Positions 27,374 through 35,960 of a DNA stretch of 64,000 nucleotides are shown here, piece after piece. The notes beneath the pieces were generated by a model. The model saw only the letters and a program-made list of their open reading frames with translations. It was not told where the DNA came from and ran no database searches. The DNA lies in assembly GCF_965208555.1 (NCBI RefSeq), contig NZ_OZ242342.1, positions 1,984,001 through 2,048,000 of the forward strand, in the 5' to 3' direction. This DNA is from Poriferisodalis sp965208555 (GTDB taxonomy: Bacteria; Actinomycetota; Acidimicrobiia; Acidimicrobiales; Poriferisodalaceae). The position numbers and the translations under genes were made by a program. Position 1 is the stretch's first letter. The number at the start of each line of letters is the position of its first letter.

Positions 27374-29548
27374 ATGTGGATCCTCGAGAACGCCTTCCTC
27401 ATCCCGCTGATCCCGGCGATCTCCTTCGTCGTCATCCTGCTGTTCGGCCGAAGCGTCATTGGCGCAGAGCGGGTCCAGAAGGTGGGCATCACTGCGATCG
27501 GCATCGTGTGGATCCTCTCGATGATCGCCGCGGTCTCGTGGATCACCCGGGTGGAGGACAGCACCTCGTCAAAGGACGGCAAGGCCGAACACGCACTCGT
27601 CGACGTACATGAGGGGCTGAGCGCAACGGCAGCCACCGGCGTCGACGGCGAGCTGCATTTCGCCGCCGAAGACGACGGCCACGGTGGTGACGGGCATGGC
27701 TACGCCACCACCGAGCCCGTCATCTCTGAGGTCGACGGCTGGTGGTCGAGCGGTGGCGTTCCCTTTGCTGTGGGAACGCTGGTGGATGGCCAGACCGTGC
27801 TGCTGCTGGTGGTCGTCACGTCGATCTCACTGCTGGTGCATATCTATTCCAGCGAGTACCTGAAGGGCGACCGGCGATTCGTCCACTACTACGCCTTCCT
27901 GAGCTTGTTCACCGCCTCGATGCTCTTCTTCGTCATGGCCCAGAACCTGGTCCAGATGATCGTGGGCTGGGAGTTGGTGGGCGTGTGCAGCTTTGTGCTC
28001 ATCGGGCACTGGTGGGAGGAACGACCGAACACCGATGCGGCCGTGAAGGCCTTCCTGACCAATCGCGTCGGCGATATCGGCCTGCTGGTGGGCGTCGCGA
28101 TCCTGTTCGGCACCTTCAAGACATTCGACATCCACGAGATCAACACGATGGCCGGCCCGGAGGACCACTTCGCCCTGCTGATCGCCTCGATTGCGCTCAT
28201 GGCAGCGGTGTGCTCCAAGTCGGGCCAGTTCCCGCTGCACACGTGGCTGCCCGATGCCATGGCCGGGCCCACGCCAGTCTCGGCGCTGATCCATGCCGCG
28301 ACGATGGTCGTGGCGGGCGTGTTCATGATCGGCCGCCTCTACCCAGTCTTCTACGAGGGCTTCTCCATCGGCACCTCCTCGATCAACCTGATGGCGTTCA
28401 TCGGCGGCTTCACGGCGCTGGCCGGCGCCGGGCTGGCCTTCGCTCAGTGGGACATCAAGAAGGTGCTGGCCTACAGCACCGTGAGCCAGCTTGGCTACAT
28501 GGTGATGGCGCTGGGCGTGGGTGCGTGGACCGCGGCCATGTTCCACCTGTTCACGCATGCCTTCTTCAAGGCCTGCCTGTTCCTGGGGGCCGGCTCGGTC
28601 AGCCATGCGGCGCACCACACCTTCGACATGCGTGAGATGGGCGGCCTGCGCAAGTACATGCCGCACACCTACAAGACGTTTGTGATCTCGACGCTGGCGC
28701 TGGCCGGCATTTTCCCCTTCGCCGGATTCTGGTCGAAGGACGAGATCTTGCTGGGGGCGCTCGCCGGGCAACAGAACGCATACCCGCTCATGCTCATCTT
28801 CGGCTGCGTCGTGGCATTGCTGACCGCCGCCTACATGACCCGGGTCATCTGGTACACGTTCTGGGGCGAATACCGGGGTCACGGCCACCCGCACGAGTCG
28901 CCCAAGGTGATGACGGTGCCGCTGTGGATCCTGGCGGTCATGGCGGTGGTGGCGGGCGCATTCAACCTGCCGACGCCGGTGCTCGAGATCGTCGGTCTTG
29001 AAGGCCTCGCGCATCTGGTGCAGACCTACGCCGAGCCCACGCACTACCTGAATGCGATCGGGCTGTCGCATCCCGATCCGTCGCTGTGGCTGGCGCTCGT
29101 GGGCCTCGCGCTCGCGCTGGGCGGCATCGCCGTCGCGTTCCTGTACTTCTGGCGCAACACCGGTCCGCACGGACTGACCGAGCGGAACCGCTACGCCAAA
29201 GCGGGGTACACGTTCCTCGAGCAGAAGTACTACCTCGACCACCTCTACACCGACATCGTGGTGGGCTCGATCAAGGCGCCGATCGCCCGAGCCGCCAACT
29301 GGGTCAACAACAACGTGATCGACAAGGTGGTCAACACCGCCGGCGAGGGGGCTCGCGACAGCGGCCGCTGGGTGTACCGCTGGATCGACCAGGGCACTAT
29401 CGACAACACCGTCAACGCGCTCGGCAGCGGTGCCGATGCCGGCGGTCAGGGTCTGCGGGTGATGCAGACCGGCAGGGTCCAGAACTACGGCTCGCTGCTG
29501 TTCGGCACAGCGGCCGTAGTCGCCATCGTGTTCGTGATCGTGCTGTGA
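27374..29548 (+). CDS. nuoL: NADH-quinone oxidoreductase subunit L (copy 2)
   Basis: This is the second NuoL, 724 aa. The core motifs are MIVGWELVGVCSFVLIG, SGQFPLHTWLPDAMAGPTPVSALIH and HAFFKACLFLGAGSVSH. After the second helix there is an insertion of about 65 residues (about 57-120) rich in Asp, Gly and His (for example DDGHGGDGHG). It is absent from copy 1 and likely faces the aqueous side. The long C-terminal region carries the lateral helix and extra repeats of VNN/VNT type. A gap of about 85 nt to nuoM holds a possible 25-codon frame (29557-29634). Confidence 0.94.
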   Translation: MWILENAFLIPLIPAISFVVILLFGRSVIGAERVQKVGITAIGIVWILSMIAAVSWITRVEDSTSSKDGKAEHALVDVHEGLSATAATGVDGELHFAAEDDGHGGDGHGYATTEPVISEVDGWWSSGGVPFAVGTLVDGQTVLLLVVVTSISLLVHIYSSEYLKGDRRFVHYYAFLSLFTASMLFFVMAQNLVQMIVGWELVGVCSFVLIGHWWEERPNTDAAVKAFLTNRVGDIGLLVGVAILFGTFKTFDIHEINTMAGPEDHFALLIASIALMAAVCSKSGQFPLHTWLPDAMAGPTPVSALIHAATMVVAGVFMIGRLYPVFYEGFSIGTSSINLMAFIGGFTALAGAGLAFAQWDIKKVLAYSTVSQLGYMVMALGVGAWTAAMFHLFTHAFFKACLFLGAGSVSHAAHHTFDMREMGGLRKYMPHTYKTFVISTLALAGIFPFAGFWSKDEILLGALAGQQNAYPLMLIFGCVVALLTAAYMTRVIWYTFWGEYRGHGHPHESPKVMTVPLWILAVMAVVAGAFNLPTPVLEIVGLEGLAHLVQTYAEPTHYLNAIGLSHPDPSLWLALVGLALALGGIAVAFLYFWRNTGPHGLTERNRYAKAGYTFLEQKYYLDHLYTDIVVGSIKAPIARAANWVNNNVIDKVVNTAGEGARDSGRWVYRWIDQGTIDNTVNALGSGADAGGQGLRVMQTGRVQNYGSLLFGTAAVVAIVFVIVL

Positions 29549-29633
29549 GCAGTGCAATGAATCAGAGAAGAACGACGCAACCGACGAGCCCGCCGTCAGT
29601 GAAATCGGGCCGTAACCGAGAGGGAGCTTGCTA

Positions 29634-31199
29634 GTGGACGCAGCATCTGGATTCGACGCTTGGGCGCTGACGCTTGCGGTGTTCCTGCCCGCCGTCGGCG
29701 CACTCGTGATGATGCTGGTGCCGCGCGCCCGCGAATTCGAGCTGAAGACGATCGCGCTCGTGGCCTCGCTGGCCTCGCTGGCAGTAGGGGTGTACCTGTT
29801 GGCCGCGTTTGACTACAGCGACGCCGGTTCGCTGCAGTTCGGGGTGTCCAAGGGCTGGATCGACGCGATCAACGCCGACTACATCCTGGGTCTCGACGGG
29901 CTGTCGCTGCCGCTGCTGATCCTGTCGATGGTGATCATCCCGCTGTGCGTGATCTATTCGTGGGAGCACATCCCCGAGCCGGGCAACGCCAAGGCCTTCC
30001 TGATCCTGATGCTGATCCTGGCATCGGGCATGAACGGCACCTTCGTGGCGCAGGACCTCATCCTGTTCTTCGTCTTCTTCGAGGTCGTGCTGCTGCCGAT
30101 GTACTTCATGATCGGTGTGTGGGGCGGCGAGAACCGTCGCTACGCCTCGCTGAAGTTCTTCCTGTTCACGCTGTTCGGCTCGGCGCTGATGATCGTGAGC
30201 TTCGTGGCGCTGTTCTTCGTGGCCACCAACGATGCCGGGACGGCGCTGAACACGTTCAACATGCACGAGCTGGCTAAGGCCGCCGGCGGCGACCTGGCCC
30301 GCGGCACCCAGGCGATCATCTTCGCCGGCCTGTTCATGGGCTTCGGCATCAAGGTGCCGATGTTCCCGTTCCACACGTGGCTGCCCGACGCGCACACCGA
30401 GGCACCCACCGTGGGCTCGGTGATCTTGGCGGCCATCTTGCTGAAGCTCGGCACATACGGATTCGTGCGGATCGCGCTGCCGTTCCTGCCCGAGGGCGCC
30501 GCGGCGTGGGCACCGTGGATCGGCCTGCTGGCGGTGATCGGCATCATCTACGGCGCCTTGGGCTGCCTGGCGCAGACCGACATGAAGCGGCTGATCGCCT
30601 TCAGCTCGGTGGCCCACATGGGCTTCGTGATGCTGGGCATCGCCACGCTCACCCCGATCGGCATCAATGCCGCCGTGTTCGGCATGGTGGCCCACGGGAT
30701 CATCACCGGGATGCTCTTCTTCCTGGCTGGCTCGGTGAAGGAGCGCTACCACACGCTCGAGATCAGCCGGTTGGGCGGCCTGCTGAAGTCGGCGCCTCGC
30801 ATGGGCTGGATCCTGGCCATCTCGGCGATGGCGTCGCTGGGCCTGCCCGGCTTGGCCGGATTCTGGGGCGAGTTCCCGGCCATCCTCTCGGCCTACAACC
30901 CCGGTGCGGGTCTGTCCGAGGAGACCTTCCGCACCTACATGGTGATCGCCGCCGTGGGCACGGTGTTTGCCGCCGGGTACCTGCTGTGGCTGTTCCAGCG
31001 CAGTGCCTTCGGCGAACCCAAGCCTGAATGGGAAGGCCACACGATCGCCGATGTCAATCGCTACGAGTGGGCGGCGTGGACACCGCTCATCATCGCGATG
31101 GTGCTCTTCGGCTGGGTCCCCGGATTGATCTTCGGCGTGGTCGATGACGTGTCGGTGAACATCGCCGAGAGCATCAGCGCAGCGGTGCTCGGGAGCTGA
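29634..31199 (+). CDS. nuoM: NADH-quinone oxidoreductase subunit M (copy 2)
   Basis: This is the second NuoM, 521 aa. FFVFFEVVLLPMYFMIGVWGG carries the key Glu and IKVPMFPFHTWLPDAHTEAPTVGSV the key Lys. The start chosen is the GTG at 29634 because GAGAGGGAG lies about 8 nt upstream; the TTG at 29628 would be only about 2 nt from that site. The stop is 2 nt before the nuoN ATG. This copy lacks the His/Asp-rich C-terminal tail of copy 1. Confidence 0.94.
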   Translation: MDAASGFDAWALTLAVFLPAVGALVMMLVPRAREFELKTIALVASLASLAVGVYLLAAFDYSDAGSLQFGVSKGWIDAINADYILGLDGLSLPLLILSMVIIPLCVIYSWEHIPEPGNAKAFLILMLILASGMNGTFVAQDLILFFVFFEVVLLPMYFMIGVWGGENRRYASLKFFLFTLFGSALMIVSFVALFFVATNDAGTALNTFNMHELAKAAGGDLARGTQAIIFAGLFMGFGIKVPMFPFHTWLPDAHTEAPTVGSVILAAILLKLGTYGFVRIALPFLPEGAAAWAPWIGLLAVIGIIYGALGCLAQTDMKRLIAFSSVAHMGFVMLGIATLTPIGINAAVFGMVAHGIITGMLFFLAGSVKERYHTLEISRLGGLLKSAPRMGWILAISAMASLGLPGLAGFWGEFPAILSAYNPGAGLSEETFRTYMVIAAVGTVFAAGYLLWLFQRSAFGEPKPEWEGHTIADVNRYEWAAWTPLIIAMVLFGWVPGLIFGVVDDVSVNIAESISAAVLGS

Positions 31200-31201
31200 C
31201 G

Positions 31202-32881
31202 ATGAACCTGGGGGCACTTCTCGCGTTTGTGCGGCCGGATCTTGACTGGCATGCGCTCGCGCCCGAATTGACCCTGCTGGCGGTCGGCACGCTCGTGACC
31301 GTCGCTGACATTGCGTTCGACGACAAGGCCAAGCGGATAATGCCGACGCTGACCGGCGTCGGCCTGCTGGTCACGCTGGTGCCGATTCTGACCTTGGCAG
31401 CCGATGGCGCCGAGCGACCCATGTTCGGCGGGGCCTACGTCGTCGATGACTTCTCGCTGGTGCTCAAGGCGCTGTTCATCCTGGCCGGGTACCTGGTGGT
31501 GCTGATGTCGGTCGACTACGTGCGCGAGGGCGACTACTACGAGAACGAGTACTACACGCTGCTGCTGACGTCGCTGCTGGGCATGATCATGATGGCCAGC
31601 TCGCGCGACCTGGTCAGCGTGTTCGTGGCGCTGGAGCTGCTGTCGATTCCCGCGTACATGCTGGCGGCGTGGCGCAAGGGCGGGCCCCGGTCCAACGAGG
31701 CCGGCCTGAAGTACTACCTGATGGGGGTGTTTGCCACCGCAGTGATGCTGTATGGCATGTCGCTGGTGTTCGGCGTAGCCGGCGACACCGATTTCGGGAC
31801 GATTGCCGCAGCGCTGACCGGGGAGGGCACCAGCCCGATTGTCATCGTGGCGATTCTGTTCGTGCTGATCGGCTTTGCCTTCAAAGTGTCGGCCGTGCCG
31901 TTCCACACGTGGGCGCCCGATACCTACGAGGGTGCTCCCACGCCGGTGACGGCGTTCCTGTCGGTGGCGTCGAAGGCAGCCGGCTTTGTGGCGCTGTTGG
32001 GGCTGGTGTTCGTGGCCTTCGAGGGGGCCGCCGACGTGGTGCAGCCGTTCTTCTGGGTACTGGCCGCGGTGACGATGACCGTGGGCAATCTCATCGCACT
32101 GCGTCAGACGAACATCGTGCGGATGCTGGCCTACTCGGGTGTCGCCCAAGGCGGCTTCATGCTGGTGCCCTTCGCCGTGGCGTTCGAAGGCGATGCGTGG
32201 ACAGTCCCCGGCACCGACATCACGACCAACGTGCTGCCTAGCGCGTACGAGGCGATCATCGTCTACGCCATCATCTACGCCTTCATGAACCTGGGCGCAT
32301 TCAGCGTGGTGCTCGCAGTGTCACGGCGGACCCGCTCTGGCGCCATCTCGAGCTACGGCGGGCTGTTCAGCTACGCGCCTGGCATGGCGGTGCTGATGAC
32401 GCTGTTCCTGGCGGCGCTGGCGGGCATACCGCCGGCGGGCGGCTGGTTCGCCAAGTTCGTGATCTTCCGGGCGCTGGCCGATGCCAGCACGCCGGCAGGC
32501 TGGGTGCTTGCCGTCATCGTGGCCGTCAACGCGGTGATCGCGTTCGGCTACTACGCCCGGGTGTTGGTGCAGATGTGGTTCCAGCCGGTGCCCGAGATGG
32601 TCTCGCTGGGCGTCGATTCCGGTGGCGACGACGGCGACGAACCCGATCTTGACGAAGCGACCGGGTCGGCCGATGCCGATCACGACGACCACGGTGCCGG
32701 CTTCCTGGCGACCGAGAAGCGCCAGATGACGATGGTGAGCTTCACGCCCGGTCCGATCCCGATGACGGGAGCGCTGGCGGCTGCGCTGGCCATCACAGCA
32801 ATCGCCACGCTCGCGCTGGGAATCTTCCCCGGCCTCGTCAGCCACTTCGGCGACGTCGCCACGTTCCACTTCGGCGGCTGA
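31202..32881 (+). CDS. nuoN: NADH-quinone oxidoreductase subunit N (copy 2)
   Basis: This is the second NuoN, 559 aa. FVALELLSIPAYMLAAWRKG and FKVSAVPFHTWAPDTYEGAPTPVTAFL carry the key Glu and Lys. Between the penultimate and last helices there is an acidic, His-containing insertion (about residues 475-505) that ends shortly before the final helix. It is the last complex I subunit of this operon; the methyltransferase GTG follows after 15 nt. Confidence 0.94.
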   Translation: MNLGALLAFVRPDLDWHALAPELTLLAVGTLVTVADIAFDDKAKRIMPTLTGVGLLVTLVPILTLAADGAERPMFGGAYVVDDFSLVLKALFILAGYLVVLMSVDYVREGDYYENEYYTLLLTSLLGMIMMASSRDLVSVFVALELLSIPAYMLAAWRKGGPRSNEAGLKYYLMGVFATAVMLYGMSLVFGVAGDTDFGTIAAALTGEGTSPIVIVAILFVLIGFAFKVSAVPFHTWAPDTYEGAPTPVTAFLSVASKAAGFVALLGLVFVAFEGAADVVQPFFWVLAAVTMTVGNLIALRQTNIVRMLAYSGVAQGGFMLVPFAVAFEGDAWTVPGTDITTNVLPSAYEAIIVYAIIYAFMNLGAFSVVLAVSRRTRSGAISSYGGLFSYAPGMAVLMTLFLAALAGIPPAGGWFAKFVIFRALADASTPAGWVLAVIVAVNAVIAFGYYARVLVQMWFQPVPEMVSLGVDSGGDDGDEPDLDEATGSADADHDDHGAGFLATEKRQMTMVSFTPGPIPMTGALAAALAITAIATLALGIFPGLVSHFGDVATFHFGG

Positions 32882-32896
32882 GCACAGGCACGCCGC

Positions 32897-33982
32897 GTGC
32901 CTGACGCCGTGCGATTTGACGACTACATGGACGAGACGCTGTACGGCGTCTCGGGCTTCTACGTGCGCGGTGGCCACCCGGCGGCCCGGGGCGGCGACTT
33001 TGCGACATCGGTGGAGCTGGGGTCGCTGTTCGCTCAGTGCGTGGCCGGCTACCTGGACCGTGTGTGGCACGAGCTGGGACGACCTGATCCCTTCATGGTC
33101 GTCGAGGGCGGCGCCGGTCGCGGCACGCTCTGCCGCCAGGTCCTGCAGCACGCACGGGAGTGCCGTCAGGTGCTGCGCTACGTGATGGTGGAACGCGTTG
33201 ACCGTCAGCGCGCTGAGGCCTTGGCAGCCATTGCCGATATGCACGACAGGCTCCCTGCTTCGCCGGCCGCTGAACCTCGCGCCGGTCCGGGTGACGAACC
33301 TCTGGCCGGTTCGGAACAGACCGTGCTTGCCGTATCTGCGCTCCCAGCAGGCCCGCTGGCCGGCGTGGTGCTCGCCAACGAGCTGCTCGACAACCTGCCG
33401 TTCCGCCTGCTCGAACGCTCGACGGATGGCTGGCAGGAAGTCCATGTCTCGCCAGGAGACTTCACCGAGGTGTTGACGCCTGCGCCGGACGACGCCGCGG
33501 CGATGGCGGACGCGCTGGCACCCGATGCCGAGCCGGGGGCGCGAGTACCGCTGCAATTGAAGGCGGCGGTCTGGATTCGGCGAGCGCTGCGGCTGCTCGA
33601 GCGCGGCCGGCTGCTGGTCTTCGACTACGGAGTGCCGACGACCGCCGAGCTGGCGGCACGCCCGGCGACGGAGTGGCTGCGCACATATCGCTCGCAGCGA
33701 CGGGGCCATGACCCGCTGCACCAACCCGGCAGCGCCGACATCACCTGCGACGTGGCATTCGACCAGCTCCCGCCCGGTGCCACCCTCACCCCCCAAGCCG
33801 ACTGGCTGGCCGCCGCAGGCATCGATGACATCACAGCGACGGCGCGGAATCTGTGGCAACGAGGCAGGGCCAAGCCCACCGCCGAGGCGCTGGCCGCCCG
33901 GACCCTGCTCGACGAAGCCGCCGCACTCACGGATCCAGATGGCATGGGCGCCTTCTGGGCCGCCGAGTGGCACGCCGGCTGA
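32897..33982 (+). CDS. midA: MidA/NDUFAF7-family SAM-dependent methyltransferase (complex I assembly)
   Basis: This is a COG1565 methyltransferase, 361 aa. The SAM-binding motif is VVEGGAGRG (Glu70-Gly75), followed by ANELLDNLPFRLL, LLVFDYG and TYRSQRRGHDPLHQPGSADITCDVAFDQL, all characteristic of the family. In mitochondria NDUFAF7 dimethylates an arginine of NDUFS2, the NuoD homologue, and is needed for complex I assembly; MidA is the Dictyostelium protein. Here the gene sits 15 nt after nuoN, and the target arginine is kept in NuoD (Arg72), so the same role is likely (inference). The GTG has no strong ribosome-binding site and may rely on coupling. Confidence 0.85.
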   Translation: MPDAVRFDDYMDETLYGVSGFYVRGGHPAARGGDFATSVELGSLFAQCVAGYLDRVWHELGRPDPFMVVEGGAGRGTLCRQVLQHARECRQVLRYVMVERVDRQRAEALAAIADMHDRLPASPAAEPRAGPGDEPLAGSEQTVLAVSALPAGPLAGVVLANELLDNLPFRLLERSTDGWQEVHVSPGDFTEVLTPAPDDAAAMADALAPDAEPGARVPLQLKAAVWIRRALRLLERGRLLVFDYGVPTTAELAARPATEWLRTYRSQRRGHDPLHQPGSADITCDVAFDQLPPGATLTPQADWLAAAGIDDITATARNLWQRGRAKPTAEALAARTLLDEAAALTDPDGMGAFWAAEWHAG

Positions 33983-34047
33983 GGTTCTTCGCCGAGCCGG
34001 GCCGGGCGCAGCTCATCGCTGGCCGGTTCACAGTGCTTGATGAGATC

Positions 34048-34069
34048 GGGCCGGGGCAAGTCGGCCCCG
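34048..34069. terminator. Hairpin in the convergent gap (possible bidirectional terminator)
   Basis: CGGGGC (34052-34057) pairs with GCCCCG (34064-34069) around 6 nt, and the alternative pairing GGGCCG/CGGCCC is also possible. It lies in the 96-nt gap between the stops of two convergent genes, where a shared terminator is expected. There is no clear U-run on either strand. Confidence 0.35.
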
Positions 34070-34078
34070 TCGGTGTAC

Positions 34079-35665
34079 TCAGGCTGCGGGATCTTCCCAT
34101 AGCGGTTCGGGGACGGGCGGGTTCGGTGGGGGATCTTGTGTGGTCAGTGTCTGCTGCGGCGAACGCCGCTGGGGAGCCTGCTGCTCGGATTCGCGTTGGG
34201 GCGAATGCCGGTGGGATCTGGGCCCGGCCGTCTGGTGCTTGGGTTTGCGTTGAGCCGAAGCGCGCTGGGCCCTGGGCTGCGCCGTTTGGCGTTTGGGTTT
34301 GCGTTGCGGGGCAGGTTCGGCGGGTTTAGCTGGGTCGGGGGGTGCCAGCCGGTAGCGGCTGTTTCGGATGGTGACTTGCCAGTTGTGGTCGTGGATGAGG
34401 TCGTGGCAGCGCCAGCACACCAGCACGAGGTTGTCGAGGCGGGTCTTGCCACCGTGTTGGCAGGGTGTGATGTGGTGGGCTTCGCATTCGCCGGGCGGTT
34501 CACCGCAGCCGATGCACGCCTCGTCGCGGGCGATCAGCGCGCGTCGTTGTGCTGCAGTGGGTGCCCGGCTTGCGACGGTCTCATACAGCGGTGTGAGGTT
34601 GTCGCCGAAGATCTCGACCGAGACGTCGGAGTTGCACGCCAGCCGTTGCAGGGTGCTGGGCGGGATCGGACCGACGCCACAGATCTCGGCGATGCTCCCG
34701 GGCTCGCCGGCGAGTGCCGCGAGGTCGGCGCGCACGATGATCTCGCCTGCCTTGGGGCCGGCTGGGGGAGTCTGCATGACACCGGATGCCGGCTGGGGGT
34801 GGTCGGCGTCGTCAGGCTCGCCCGGTCGCGATGCGGCGTGGGCCGAGTGCGCCGGTGCTGTGCCGCTAGCGAGGAGTGTGTCGAGGGCGTCGGCCATGCG
34901 CTGGTCGCGAGTGCGGATGGCCTTGCCGGGCACGACGCTGTCATGGGCCGCGCCATCGCCCGACGCTGCTGCCCCGGATGCGGCATCGCCGGATTCGGCA
35001 CCGTGGCTGCGCTGTTGTTCGTGTTGCTGGCGGCGGCGGTCTGCTTGGCGGAGTTGTTCGGCTTGTTGGCGCAGGCGTTGCTGGATGCGGGCGCCCATCT
35101 CGGCGTCGAATGAGCCGCGCATCTGCACCGAGCCGTCATCGCCGTTCCAGAACCGCACATGGCGGTTGCGCCGGTTGCGGCGATGCTGCACGGCGAGATC
35201 ATCGGCGCTCTGGTGCCGGATCGTCCAGCGCTGCGCGGCCTGCGCGAACTCGTCTTCGGGCAGCGTCTTGGCGAGCTCGATCAGATCGGCGTCGCCTTGC
35301 ACCGCGCCGGGGCTGGTCTTGCGTGCGGCGTGCGCCAGCTTGGCGGCGTTGGCGAGGCTGATCTCGCCGTCTGATACCCCGGTGCGCGCCGCAGGCAGCT
35401 CCGCGAGCTCCGCTTCGGTGCGGACGTTGCGGGCGGCCTCGGAACGCGACCGCCCGCCGACCTGGTTCAGCAACCCTGCGCCGCCGTCGCCGTGGCGCTC
35501 ACGCTGCGCGACCGCCGAAGCGGCCTTGGTCTCGAGCAGCTCGACGCGCGAGCGCAGCTGCTTCGCCAGCCCCAGCGTGCGGCGCAGCTCGCCGGTCGGC
35601 GCCGCCTCGACTCCGTCGAGGGCCGCACCGAGGCAATCGAGCGCCTGCTGCACCTGCGAGAACAT
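34079..35665 (-). CDS. DUF222 / HNH endonuclease family protein (13E12-type)
   Basis: This 528-aa protein begins with the long alpha-helical DUF222 region and ends with an HNH nuclease fold: CIGCGEPPGECEAHHITPCQHGGKTRLDNLVLVCWRCHDLIHDHNW, with two CxxC zinc pairs and the HH motif. Such proteins are abundant in actinobacteria; their role is unsettled, and they often behave as mobile or multicopy genes. The C-terminal tail is a basic low-complexity region built of three imperfect 18-residue units (QRKPK-QTA-PR type). A TAGAGT -10 element lies 6 nt upstream of the ATG on the minus strand, suggesting a leaderless message. Confidence 0.88.
   Translation of the reverse strand: MFSQVQQALDCLGAALDGVEAAPTGELRRTLGLAKQLRSRVELLETKAASAVAQRERHGDGGAGLLNQVGGRSRSEAARNVRTEAELAELPAARTGVSDGEISLANAAKLAHAARKTSPGAVQGDADLIELAKTLPEDEFAQAAQRWTIRHQSADDLAVQHRRNRRNRHVRFWNGDDGSVQMRGSFDAEMGARIQQRLRQQAEQLRQADRRRQQHEQQRSHGAESGDAASGAAASGDGAAHDSVVPGKAIRTRDQRMADALDTLLASGTAPAHSAHAASRPGEPDDADHPQPASGVMQTPPAGPKAGEIIVRADLAALAGEPGSIAEICGVGPIPPSTLQRLACNSDVSVEIFGDNLTPLYETVASRAPTAAQRRALIARDEACIGCGEPPGECEAHHITPCQHGGKTRLDNLVLVCWRCHDLIHDHNWQVTIRNSRYRLAPPDPAKPAEPAPQRKPKRQTAQPRAQRASAQRKPKHQTAGPRSHRHSPQRESEQQAPQRRSPQQTLTTQDPPPNPPVPEPLWEDPAA
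34187..34320 (-). repeat. Three imperfect 54-nt tandem units in the HNH gene tail
   Basis: GGGTTTGCGTTG recurs at 34241 and 34295 and, with changes, at about 34187, a spacing near 54 nt. On the minus strand this codes 18-residue basic units at the end of the HNH protein. The copy number could vary between strains. Confidence 0.6.
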
Positions 35666-35671
35666 ACGTTC

Positions 35672-35677
35672 ACTCTA
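35672..35677 (-). promoter_or_regulatory. Candidate -10 element for the HNH gene
   Basis: On the minus strand TAGAGT ends 6 nt before the ATG at 35665. No ribosome-binding site lies between, so leaderless translation is likely. No good -35 is visible. Confidence 0.45.
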
Positions 35678-35689
35678 CCGACTGGGTGT

Positions 35690-35960
35690 CACACGAAAGC
35701 ATCTATGTGATAATTTGATTATTACAAATATATGACAAGTGTTTTCAGATAGTTTCAACTACAGCCGCCGAGTGTGAAATAGACCTGCCGACCGTGCATG
35801 CCGCCGGCAGGAACACCGCCACAGCTCGATCAGGCTGACTCGAACGACTCGGCCATCAGAGCGATACATGCGTGCATTCGGTCATCACCGCCGAACGTCG
35901 GCGATCTGCCGAACGGCGTCGTCGCCCCCTCGGCAGCGCAGACGGAGGTGGGAGCCTGGC
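35690..35960. other. AT-rich patch and gene-free stretch
   Basis: About 70 bases at 35695-35765 are strongly AT-rich, unlike the rest of the window. They contain an almost perfect inverted repeat at 35707-35725 (ATAAT, TTG, ATTAT and flanking pairs). No gene is supported in the stretch to 35960. It could be an upstream control region of the HNH gene or the scar of a small insertion. Confidence 0.4.
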
